From positions 1 through 27,571 of IMG/VR virus record IMGVR_UViG_3300033155_000566: DNA of 27,571 nucleotides. The stretch is one strand, 5' to 3'. How positions within the stretch are numbered: position 1 is the stretch's first letter; each line of letters opens with the position of its first letter. The DNA comes from a virus. Both the position numbers and the translations under genes were made by a program. Of the stretch, positions 1 through 5,515 are shown piece by piece. Under the pieces are notes generated by a model. It did no database searches. It was given only the letters and a program-made list of their open reading frames with translations, and was not told the DNA's origin.

Positions 1-115
1 TTGCATACGGCAGAAAATAGCTTAATTCTTCTTGTAACTTTTTTCTTGTTACGATGTCTAATCCATGAAATTTACAATTTACTTCATCCATTAATTCTAA
101 TGTACATTTTTTCAT
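1..115 (-). CDS. uvsW: UvsW-like helicase, N-terminal fragment (cut by window edge)
   Basis: This reading frame starts at 115 and runs off the left edge of the window, giving 38 codons. The peptide starts MKKCTLELMDEVNCK and continues with FHGLD, then a basic TRKKL and ends near LSYFLPYA. From memory this matches the N-terminus of UvsW in marine T4-like phages, the recombination and replication helicase that unwinds R-loops and branched DNA. No helicase motif is visible because only the first few residues are present. The ATG overlaps the TGA stop of the upstream GIY-YIG gene (ATGA), so the two are probably translationally coupled. The call rests on a short stretch, so another conserved phage protein cannot be excluded. 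Confidence 0.55.
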   Translation of the reverse strand, partial: MKKCTLELMDEVNCKFHGLDIVTRKKLQEELSYFLPYA

Positions 116-759
116 ACAGAATACCTACAATTATCAAAGTGCCACCTAGGCATTATGTTTTCTCCGCCTGTCTTTTTACAATTCGGGCATTCTACTATCT
201 TGTGCAAGAATCCTGTTTTTGCAATTGAAATTTTTCTTTTGGCCGCTCTACTTAATGGTCCGTGTTTTGTTCCTCGGTGAGAATCGGCCTGTTTTTGGAT
301 ATGTTCAGGAGATTGCGGACCACGAATTTTACCAGTATGAGCTATTGACATTCGTTCTCTAGTTTTTTGGGTTACTTTTTTGCCTGTGTGCGCTTCTGAC
401 ATACGCTTTCGGGTTTCAGTACTCTTAGGATGCTTACGTTTAACTCGGACTTCAGCAGAAAGTGTATATCCAAACTCCCCACCAGTAGTACTATTGTATC
501 CGTTCACAAATGTATTGTTTTCAGATATTAGTTGTGTTTCCCGAATGCCCGCGAGTTCTCGGGTTTTGCATGTATCAACAATCTCCCATTTCCAAGAATC
601 AGAGCCGTGTTTACGCAAAGAACGATGAAAGTGCGTTGCTGATTCGAATTTCGCATCCCGAAAATGCTGTGCTTTTCGAATATCGAGGCTAGATTCTGTG
701 AATCCAATATATGCTTTTTTTGTTCTTATGTTTGTTGCTTTATATACTACTATTGCCAT
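112..759 (-). CDS. GIY-YIG homing endonuclease with NUMOD3 repeats
   Basis: A 215-aa free-standing homing endonuclease, expected to nick or cut DNA at a target in related phages and spread its own gene. The N-terminal nuclease core has VVYKATN (GIY position) and KKAYIGFT (YIG position), then a catalytic-type Arg in the LDIRKAQHF stretch. The middle carries repeated NUMOD3-type DNA-binding segments (TRKRMSEAHTGKK, TRERMSIAHTGK). The C-terminus has a zinc-binding tail, CPNC followed by HFDNC. I chose the ATG at 759 (MAIVVYKATN) because it begins directly at the nuclease fold; a TTG at 795 would add 12 residues. An extended -10 sigma-70 promoter lies just upstream. It sits immediately before uvsW, a typical location for a seg-like endonuclease next to a replication gene. 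Confidence 0.9.
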   Translation of the reverse strand: MAIVVYKATNIRTKKAYIGFTESSLDIRKAQHFRDAKFESATHFHRSLRKHGSDSWKWEIVDTCKTRELAGIRETQLISENNTFVNGYNSTTGGEFGYTLSAEVRVKRKHPKSTETRKRMSEAHTGKKVTQKTRERMSIAHTGKIRGPQSPEHIQKQADSHRGTKHGPLSRAAKRKISIAKTGFLHKIVECPNCKKTGGENIMPRWHFDNCRYSV

Positions 760-766
760 TGATGGT

Positions 767-795
767 ATTATAGCATGTTTTTGATAAATACACAA
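767..795 (-). promoter_or_regulatory. Sigma-70 extended -10 promoter for the GIY-YIG gene
   Basis: On the minus strand TTGTGT (790-795) is followed by a 17-bp spacer and TATAAT (767-772), with a TG one base upstream of the -10 (TGCTATAAT). The start codon is 8 nt downstream of the -10, so the leader would be very short. It overlaps a plus-strand late promoter, making the pair divergent and overlapping. Confidence 0.55.
783..790 (+). promoter_or_regulatory. T4-like late promoter motif GATAAATA
   Basis: GATAAATA lies 38 bp before the ATG at 828, the only gene it could serve on this strand. The leader carries a ribosome-binding site (AAGGA about 10 nt before the ATG), so this gene has a conventional leader. 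The same octamer occurs in front of many structural genes in the window. Confidence 0.6.
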
Positions 796-827
796 GTAAT
801 ATTTATATATCTCAAGGACTTACACAA

Positions 828-2879
828 ATGTCACAAAAGCAATGGAAATTCAGATTATGGGATGGTGCTAGTAATCGTGGTAGCACAATAAGTGCTGATA
901 CGTATGATGAAGCTTGCTGGCAGGCAGGCGTAGACACTTTCCCTCCGAGTTACATATGGTCTATAGAACCTAAGATGAATGCAATATCTGAATTTCGTAA
1001 ATTACAAGAAAAGCTAGAGAGAATTGATGAAAGTTATTTTTCTCGACTCGCAGCAGCAGCAGATGATATGGCACTATATAATCAGCGTATGCCAGTAGAC
1101 GAATTAGTTAAATTGATCCGTACTGAACTTGGCGATCAAGCGGCACAATACATAAGCGATAAACTTGCAAAGGGTGGTCGTATCGAAGAAGATATAGATG
1201 AAGCTGCTCCGTCTGTACAAAAAGGCGATAGAATAAAAATCCAGCGAGAACATCACATCGGCAATAAAATCGAAGAATTTGCTGGCACAGTAATAGATGT
1301 TAGCCAAGATGTACACGGCTATAAAGTCGGTGTTGTATACAGGGATGGCAACAAAAATATTCGTGCTTGGTATCATGTCAATGGCGTACTTTCTGGTCGT
1401 TGGTATGATGAACGTATTATGATTGAATCTGAAATTGAAGAAGATACATTCTATCACGAAGAAGATACTATCTCTGCACAAGTTAAGAGTTTACTCGCAC
1501 AAGGTAAAGAAGTACGCTCAGCCATCAGTGGTGCTATAGGCAAAGTTACAAGAACAGACGGAAGACTTCTATACATACAGAATTTAGGCCGCCAAGAAGA
1601 TGTTACAAGTTTTGATAATAATCCTGAATATAAAATTCATCCTAAAGGATTCTACTACGTAATTGAATCTGATTACGAAAATGAATTAGATGAAGGAATA
1701 GATGAAGGCAAGTGGGATTATCCCGACCATATAAAAGGCAAAGGATCCAGCCCAGACTATTTACGCACTGATATACTGAACAAAGAAGCACGTAAAAAAT
1801 TCCGTAAAGCAGAAAAAGCTAAAGCACACCAAGCACGTATGCGTGGTGAAGTTGACGAAGACGTAATGGACGAGCGGGGCAAAATGTGTCCTGTCTGTAT
1901 TGGTCAGCGGCGCGAAGGATACGGTAACGATTGTCCAAATTGTAACGGCGAAGGTTATGTTGATGAAGCAGTAGGAGTAGGAGAGGAACTTCCGCCCATT
2001 CATGCTATTGCGCGTGATGTTATAAAAAATTGGAAAAAACCTTATTTTGGCGCGGTGCCATATTTAGATGCTATGCAATCTCTTAGCACGAAACATGATG
2101 CATATGGAGCTGATAGTGGCAGCAGCATTCTTGCGTATGGATTAAGTAATATGAGTCACTATAGTGGCAGATCAGTACATGATCCTGAACTAGCAAAGAA
2201 GCATAGGGCACAATTGAAACGTCATTTAAATGAAGCGATAGTTGAAGTTCCTGCAGGATTGCGCGGCGAAGATCAAGAAAATTTAGAACAAGGTGGTTAT
2301 ACAAGTCGCGATGCGGAACGCTTCCTAGCTGATCTTGGCCCTAACGATAGTGTTGACACAGAAGTTATTGATCCAGATTCTGGCGAAGTATTAGATTGGC
2401 CTACTAAAGATACACGACGCGACCAAGACGATGCAGAATACGCAAAACAAGAAACCGAAAGACAGAGCCAAGAAGATGAGGATGAAGATTCTATCCTTTC
2501 TACTCCATATATCCCAGGCGGTCAACGCAAAACAGACGCCGGCGGAGTTGAAAGTTTTGACTATGTAGATCGCGCACAAGAGGATCTCGGTAAGCTAAGA
2601 TGGGATCAGCAAATTACTGACTTTTATGATATGACTTGGAGAAACATTGAAGACTTAGTTGATGAGCCTCAGCAATACTATGATGGTGATTACGATATTG
2701 GCTGGGACATGCCAGTTGCTATTAAAAGAACGGACGGACAGAAATTCACAGACGAAGATCATAACAATTTCCGTCGCCTAACTTCATTATTCAGGGCAGC
2801 AACACACAATATTAGCGCAAGCTATGTTGGGACATCTGATAACGGCACAGTTGCACGTTTCGTTCCTAGCTTCCACTAA
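828..2879 (+). CDS. Large acidic protein of unknown function with one zinc-knuckle pair
   Basis: A 683-aa protein I do not recognise as a named family. The N-terminus (MSQKQWKFRLWDGAS) looks like a compact folded domain. Residues roughly 340-385 hold CPVC and CPNCNGEG, a DnaJ-like CxxC pair that probably binds zinc. The rest is acidic and low in hydrophobics, with charged linkers such as QSQEDEDEDS. A late promoter motif precedes it, so it is probably made late and could be virion-associated. Two other large proteins in the window (ending at 13939 and 18016) share the design of acidic linkers plus CxxCxGxG knuckles. Its stop overlaps the start of the FeoA-like gene (TAATG), so the two form an operon. 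It is one of few plus-strand genes here. Confidence 0.85.
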   Translation: MSQKQWKFRLWDGASNRGSTISADTYDEACWQAGVDTFPPSYIWSIEPKMNAISEFRKLQEKLERIDESYFSRLAAAADDMALYNQRMPVDELVKLIRTELGDQAAQYISDKLAKGGRIEEDIDEAAPSVQKGDRIKIQREHHIGNKIEEFAGTVIDVSQDVHGYKVGVVYRDGNKNIRAWYHVNGVLSGRWYDERIMIESEIEEDTFYHEEDTISAQVKSLLAQGKEVRSAISGAIGKVTRTDGRLLYIQNLGRQEDVTSFDNNPEYKIHPKGFYYVIESDYENELDEGIDEGKWDYPDHIKGKGSSPDYLRTDILNKEARKKFRKAEKAKAHQARMRGEVDEDVMDERGKMCPVCIGQRREGYGNDCPNCNGEGYVDEAVGVGEELPPIHAIARDVIKNWKKPYFGAVPYLDAMQSLSTKHDAYGADSGSSILAYGLSNMSHYSGRSVHDPELAKKHRAQLKRHLNEAIVEVPAGLRGEDQENLEQGGYTSRDAERFLADLGPNDSVDTEVIDPDSGEVLDWPTKDTRRDQDDAEYAKQETERQSQEDEDEDSILSTPYIPGGQRKTDAGGVESFDYVDRAQEDLGKLRWDQQITDFYDMTWRNIEDLVDEPQQYYDGDYDIGWDMPVAIKRTDGQKFTDEDHNNFRRLTSLFRAATHNISASYVGTSDNGTVARFVPSFH

Positions 2880-3097
2880 TGTGCATCACTGAATTAGGCT
2901 TCAAACAAAAAGGCATTATCACAAGCATAGATGCATCTGATCCATATGTTCAGCGTCTTATGACTATGGGATTTGTCGAAGGCGCAGAGATTGAACACCT
3001 TACTACTGCTGGCAATGCATACGAATTCAGAATTATGAATACACTATTCGCATTCTCAAAAGAGCAGGCTCAACATTTTACTGTTGAACCTGCGTAA
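2879..3097 (+). CDS. FeoA-domain-like small protein
   Basis: A 72-aa protein with the layout of a FeoA/SH3-like domain: an opening strand with KGIITSIDA, a central VQRLMTMGFVEGAEIE matching the FeoA pattern RRLxxMGhxxGxxhe, and a final strand FAFSKEQAQHFTVE. In bacteria FeoA is a cytosolic partner of the ferrous iron transporter FeoB, and the same fold is used in metal-dependent regulators. No FeoB is visible here. The ATG overlaps the preceding stop (TAATG), so expression is probably coupled to the large acidic protein. It ends one base from the 3' end of a convergent tRNA-like gene. A role in iron handling in the infected cell is inference only. Confidence 0.75.
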   Translation: MCITELGFKQKGIITSIDASDPYVQRLMTMGFVEGAEIEHLTTAGNAYEFRIMNTLFAFSKEQAQHFTVEPA

Positions 3098-3098
3098 T

Positions 3099-3281
3099 TG
3101 GTGGGAGCGGGTGGATTCGAACCAATTTAGGATTGTAACACATCAACTACTCGATCAACCGCGTTTAACATGTGACCTAACTAAACTTTACCGACCTTCT
3201 ACATCACTAGAACCAATTATCAAGTGTGTGGACGCTCTACGAGCATCTACGTAGTTACTCTACCGACTGAGCTACGCTCCC
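3099..3281 (-). tRNA. Interrupted tRNA-like gene 1 (183 nt, encoded CCA)
   Basis: The ends are those of a tRNA: GGGAGCG pairs perfectly with CGCTCCC, followed by A and an encoded CCA; a D-arm GCTC-AGTCGGTA-GAGT follows the first stem; TTCGAAT is a normal T-loop. The interior is about 107 nt too long. The best fit has two inserts. One of about 41 nt lies in the anticodon loop, between ACTAC (3251-3255) and GTAGA (3198-3202). A second of 66 nt (3124-3189) lies inside the T-stem. Removing the second restores a canonical variable loop AGGTC and a perfect T-stem GGTGG/CCACC. Removing both gives 76 nt, the normal tRNA length. The anticodon cannot be assigned because the first insert boundaries are unclear. 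A degenerate tRNA or a tRNA-like ncRNA is the alternative. Confidence 0.7.
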
Positions 3282-3293
3282 GTTATTTAAAAA

Positions 3294-3472
3294 TGGTGGA
3301 GGCACGGTGCGATTCGAACGCGCTACAAGGATTGATTCAGATTCTTGGCCGTAATCCTACTACCTAACTTGCAGTTTACCGTCTTCTGTCTGCTCATTGC
3401 AGTGATGCTATATATAACTGGCCGCGCTATATAACTTTGCCCCAGACGCTTTACCCTTAAGCTATTGCCTCC
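3294..3472 (-). tRNA. Interrupted tRNA-like gene 2 (179 nt, encoded CCA)
   Basis: Built like its neighbour 12 bp away: acceptor GGAGGCA/TGCCTCC is perfect, then A and CCA; the D-arm is GCTT-AAGGGTA-AAGC; the T-loop is TTCGAAT. About 100 extra nt are inside. TCTG of the anticodon stem can pair with CAGA only across a loop of about 52 nt. A second insert of 56 nt (3322-3377) separates CGGT from GCG; removing it makes a perfect stem CGGTGCG/CGCACCG around the T-loop. The inserts of the two genes share AGAAG, CGGTAAA and AGTTAGGT in the same order, then AATCCT near the 3' end, so they are related. They look too short for ordinary group I introns. Anticodon not assignable. Confidence 0.7.
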
Positions 3473-3482
3473 ATTGTTCGTG

Positions 3483-4055
3483 TTACACTCTCCCTAGTAC
3501 TCTGACTGTCTTAGCAATGTTTTTGCCTACAGTAGGCTTCGTGAACTTTCGTTGTTCCTCAGCTACAATTGATGGGAGTGCTTGGCCTGATAGGTGTTCA
3601 TATACTTCACTTGCGAGTTCATACAGCATTGCATTAGTGATTGTATCACCGAATGGTAATCGTAATTTATCTACAGCCTCTCTTGCGTATCTTCGACTAA
3701 ACTCTGATTCAGAATTTATGTCTTTGACTCGTCGTGCTGATTGAATGAGATTGGATACGGTTAAGTCATAGTTATACCACGGGCTTCCGCAATGCGCACC
3801 CAATCGACCTTCGTTGACGATTGGTGTGAACCCTCGATGACTTTCGTAACCTCGCAAGAGGTTGTAAATCATGTAATGGGTAGAGTCAAGCATGTTGACT
3901 TTGTATTCGTGTGTGCCGAGACGGTCTTTGTATTCCCGTGTTTCGACCACATGGCCGTCGTTATGGAAATCTTTCCATGCTTGTTTAAAGTTTAAATAGT
4001 CTTCTTTTGAGTTGAAGAATCGCGTCTTTGCGTCTTCGATTTGAAATGCTTTCAT
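3483..4055 (-). CDS. Conserved-looking phage protein, unknown function (190 aa)
   Basis: A 190-aa soluble protein starting MKAFQIEDAKTRFFNSKED. It has mixed charge, many aromatic residues (HYMIYNLLRGYESHRGF) and no membrane segment or motif I recognise. The start is supported by AGGAG seven bases upstream. It has its own strong sigma-70 promoter and a 150-nt structured leader, which mark it as an early, individually regulated gene. Two tRNA-like genes follow 11 bp after its stop. An early host-takeover role would fit the promoter, but that is inference. Confidence 0.8.
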   Translation of the reverse strand: MKAFQIEDAKTRFFNSKEDYLNFKQAWKDFHNDGHVVETREYKDRLGTHEYKVNMLDSTHYMIYNLLRGYESHRGFTPIVNEGRLGAHCGSPWYNYDLTVSNLIQSARRVKDINSESEFSRRYAREAVDKLRLPFGDTITNAMLYELASEVYEHLSGQALPSIVAEEQRKFTKPTVGKNIAKTVRVLGRV

Positions 4056-4081
4056 TGTAGTTCTCCTAATAATAGTTTAAT

Positions 4082-4119
4082 GTTGTTTTCAGGGCGAATG
4101 CCCAAAGGTGTGAAACAAC
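4082..4119 (-). promoter_or_regulatory. Leader hairpin upstream of the 190-aa early gene
   Basis: An outer inverted repeat GTTGTTT/AAACAAC (4082-4088 with 4113-4119) encloses an inner hairpin GGGC-GAAT-GCCC (4092-4103, plus-strand spelling). It sits between a two-codon mini-ORF and the ribosome-binding site of the 190-aa gene. No U-run follows on the minus strand, so it is not an obvious terminator. A translational control element is possible. Confidence 0.45.
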
Positions 4120-4149
4120 CTAATATTAGGGTGGTCTTTGTTGGTAGCT

Positions 4150-4158
4150 CTAAGTCAT
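4150..4158 (-). CDS. Two-codon start-stop mini-ORF (Met-Thr-amber) in the leader
   Basis: The leader contains AGGAG followed at normal spacing by ATG ACT TAG. The same AGGAGAAC precedes both this mini-ORF and the 190-aa gene, so a ribosome should be able to load here. The stop is TAG, a codon otherwise almost unused as a stop in the window. Reading through TAG would add only seven codons before TAA. It may be a regulatory minimal ORF or a coincidence. Confidence 0.35.
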   Translation of the reverse strand: MT

Positions 4159-4182
4159 GCCTGTTCTCCTAGTTAAGTACAT

Positions 4183-4211
4183 ATTATATATATTTAGCAG
4201 TTGAAAGTCAA
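4183..4211 (-). promoter_or_regulatory. Sigma-70 promoter (TTGACT-17-TATAAT)
   Basis: The -35 TTGACT (4206-4211) and -10 TATAAT (4183-4188) are separated by exactly 17 bp. This is a near-perfect host-type promoter and probably drives early expression of the 190-aa gene and perhaps the tRNA-like genes behind it. Confidence 0.8.
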
Positions 4212-4230
4212 CCACTTTATTTCCACTTGT

Positions 4231-4521
4231 TTATACTGGTATTATATGAATCGGAATAAAGTAAAATTGTGTATTTCCTTTCGGTTGAATAGCCAGATCA
4301 ACCCACAATTCGTTATTGTTTATACGTTCTTTTGTGTTGTTACTCTCATCAACGATGATTGCAAAATCTTCTAATTCATCTATTTCTTTTAGTGTAACAG
4401 ATAGTGCAGAGCGAATAGAATTGCGTGTTACGCTATCGTTAACTTCAAAGAAGTATTGCTCAATTACGTTGTTTGCACGACTACGTATTGATTCGAGAAG
4501 TGTTTCATCTAATGTATTCAT
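4231..4521 (-). CDS. Stand-alone tail-sheath C-terminal domain paralog (96 aa)
   Basis: This 96-aa protein aligns along nearly its full length with the last 100 residues of the tail sheath protein encoded at 24761-27571. Shared landmarks are IR near the start, F-x-x-NDxVTR, an identical VDESNNT followed by RI and NELW, then the closing IQP/VQP strand and YIPI/FIPI. In contractile tails the sheath C-terminal domain forms the conserved inner layer and exchanges strands with neighbouring subunits. A free copy could cap, regulate or plug sheath assembly, or be a relic of duplication; function is inference. ATG 4521 has an AGAGGAT ribosome-binding site and is the last gene of a late micro-operon beginning at 4773. 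Confidence 0.85.
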   Translation of the reverse strand: MNTLDETLLESIRSRANNVIEQYFFEVNDSVTRNSIRSALSVTLKEIDELEDFAIIVDESNNTKERINNNELWVDLAIQPKGNTQFYFIPIHIIPV

Positions 4522-4526
4522 AGTGG

Positions 4527-4559
4527 TTATCCTCTAATAAGATCAAATTGTTTAGTCAT
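4527..4559 (-). CDS. Ten-residue ORF coupling two genes
   Basis: ATG at 4559 overlaps the TGA of the 43-aa ORF (CAATGA) and encodes MTKQFDLIRG before TAA. Its last codons contain the AGAGGA ribosome-binding site of the sheath-domain gene five bases on. It may act only as a translational bridge. No coding signal beyond position supports it. Confidence 0.3.
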   Translation of the reverse strand: MTKQFDLIRG

Positions 4560-4687
4560 TGTACGTGACCTCCGTTTTGCATCATTGGCAAATGCACGTT
4601 GTAGTAATAATCAGCGCATTTACCTAAACCACCCAATACGATTAGTGCAATGATTATCTGAATTGTTCGTTTCGTTTTTAGTTTCAT
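4556..4687 (-). CDS. Small membrane peptide (43 aa)
   Basis: Begins MKLKTKRTIQIIIALIVLGG: a basic N-terminus followed by a hydrophobic span of about 14 residues, then a polar tail with DYYYN and MMQNGGHVQ. This looks like a single-pass membrane peptide or an uncleaved signal anchor; a cysteine follows the span but the preceding residues do not make a good lipobox. The ATG overlaps the stop of the upstream 29-aa ORF (ATATGA). No family recognised. Position in a late operon would fit a lysis or envelope role, but this is inference. Confidence 0.55.
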   Translation of the reverse strand: MKLKTKRTIQIIIALIVLGGLGKCADYYYNVHLPMMQNGGHVQ

Positions 4688-4773
4688 ATGAAGAATGACC
4701 AGTTACGAAGCAGAAAATATCCAACAACGCCAATCGCCAGTAAGAAAAACATGAGTTTAAATTTCTTTTCCAT
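4684..4773 (-). CDS. Small hydrophobic membrane peptide (29 aa), leaderless
   Basis: Starts MEKKFKLMFFLLAIGVVGYF and ends with RNWSFFI: a charged start and one transmembrane helix. The ATG lies exactly 5 nt after a GATAAATA late promoter. By analogy with T4 the transcript would begin on the A of the ATG, so translation would be leaderless; no ribosome-binding site is present. It heads a four-ORF chain joined by ATGA-type overlaps that ends with the sheath-domain paralog. Confidence 0.6.
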   Translation of the reverse strand: MEKKFKLMFFLLAIGVVGYFLLRNWSFFI

Positions 4774-4778
4774 ACTTT

Positions 4779-4786
4779 TATTTATC
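4779..4786 (-). promoter_or_regulatory. T4-like late promoter motif GATAAATA (leaderless arrangement)
   Basis: GATAAATA on the minus strand with 5 nt to the ATG at 4773. It lies just downstream of a tRNA gene, so the micro-operon has its own late start. Confidence 0.65.
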
Positions 4787-4789
4787 ATT

Positions 4790-4862
4790 TGGCGCCAGTG
4801 GAGGGATTCGAATCCTCAAGTTAGAGTTTTAGAAGCTCCTATCTGCCCAGCAGCGCACCAGC
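4790..4862 (-). tRNA. tRNA with apparent CUA (amber) anticodon
   Basis: Acceptor GCTGGTG/CACTGGC pairs over seven positions with two G-U wobbles; discriminator G and encoded CCA follow. The T-arm has loop TTCGAAT with GAGGA/CCCTC. The anticodon arm is best read GGAGC-TTCTAAA-ACTCT, putting U at 33, CTA at 34-36 and A at 37, a UAG decoder. A C-A mismatch closes the loop. The D-arm is very short (CTGC-TGG-GCAG), so the molecule is unusual. An Arg TCT reading would need an asymmetric nine-base loop and fits worse. The preceding frameshifted gene runs into its 5' part. Confidence 0.7.
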
Positions 4863-5138
4863 GAATTATCAGAATGTACATTTTTCAAAATATATCGGAT
4901 GGTATCTGCAAGAGATTTCCTTCGGGAGTCCCCCACCATATCGAAATCGTACTGCAAATAATCCAAAATACAAAGTAAAGCAGCGATCAGTAGTTGATCT
5001 ACCAAATACTGGTCGTGAACTTCCTTCGGTTGCGCACCAATTCCACCAAACTTCTCGCCATTGCATCTCAGGTGGCGCAGGCGGCTTACCATTTTTCAGT
5101 GAATCTTTAAATTTTTGTTTTCGTTTTCTACTAAACAT
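4829..5138 (-). pseudogene. Small phage gene apparently split by a frameshift
   Basis: Two overlapping frames each look real over only part of their length. The first starts at 5138 (MFSRKRKQKFKDSLKNGKPP) and reads well to QWREVWWNWCA. The second, offset by one base, then gives PKEVHDQYLVDQLLIAALL and continues to SRRKSLADTIRYILKNVH, while the first frame becomes low-quality. Dropping one base near 5030-5040 would join them into one protein of about 100 aa. Causes may be a real mutation, programmed frameshifting or a sequencing error. The second frame ends inside the neighbouring tRNA. No family recognised. Confidence 0.5.
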
Positions 5139-5146
5139 AAACCAGC

Positions 5147-5314
5147 TTATTTCGGTTCTATGTCGTATCTAACTTCATCTACAACCACATATGGCCCGTA
5201 GGTCATTTGATCGACGTAAAGCTGCGCTTCACTAATCTTTGCTTGTAGGTCTGCTTTAGCATCTTCGGACAAATTTTCAATTTCTTCCGTTGTTGCTGTT
5301 CTAGTGTATGTCAT
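5147..5314 (-). CDS. Small protein of unknown function (55 aa)
   Basis: I chose the ATG at 5314 (MTYTRTATTEEIENLSEDAK) over one at 5383 because AAGGAAAAT lies just upstream and the longer form would overlap the preceding gene in another frame. The protein is acidic, helical in its first half, and ends with a strand-like YGPYVVVDEVRYDIEPK. No recognised family. It lies in a run of small genes read toward the tRNA island. Confidence 0.6.
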   Translation of the reverse strand: MTYTRTATTEEIENLSEDAKADLQAKISEAQLYVDQMTYGPYVVVDEVRYDIEPK

Positions 5315-5315
5315 G

Positions 5316-5510
5316 TTATTTTCCTTGTAGCTTTCGCTTGAATTTCGCTCTCTGTAATCTGCGAAATACTTTCCAAACTTCATCCCAGTGTTCTTTCTGT
5401 TCGTCTGGATCGTGTGTTCCAGTCAAGTCATACGCAGCTTTTCTGTTGGCCTTGCAGACCCAACAGAGTCCGACTTCGTTTCTATTTTCGCTGTGTTTAC
5501 ACGTTTCCAT
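5316..5510 (-). CDS. Small putative zinc-binding protein (64 aa)
   Basis: METCKHSENRNEVGLCWVCK shows CxxH followed eleven residues on by CxxC, a likely four-ligand zinc site. The C-terminal half is basic and helical (VWKVFRRLQRAKFKRK), so nucleic-acid binding is possible. It begins six bases after the 3' end of the second amber-type tRNA and abuts the next gene (TAACATG). No named family recognised. Confidence 0.6.
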   Translation of the reverse strand: METCKHSENRNEVGLCWVCKANRKAAYDLTGTHDPDEQKEHWDEVWKVFRRLQRAKFKRKLQGK

Positions 5511-5515
5511 AAAAT

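Noticed and set aside
3099-3472. Group I intron or tmRNA explanation for the long tRNA-like genes
   Set aside because: The extra sequence is about 100 nt per gene, below normal group I size, and I could not place P3-P7-P8 elements. The acceptor lacks the G-U pair of tmRNA and no tag-peptide frame is evident.
4190-4197. GCTAAATA near 4190 as a late promoter
   Set aside because: It lies inside the spacer of a strong sigma-70 promoter and has no ATG at the leaderless spacing.
4688-4978. Plus-strand 96-codon frame across the tRNA
   Set aside because: It crosses a tRNA gene and the micro-peptide ORFs on the other strand, and its sequence around the tRNA is a typical artefact.
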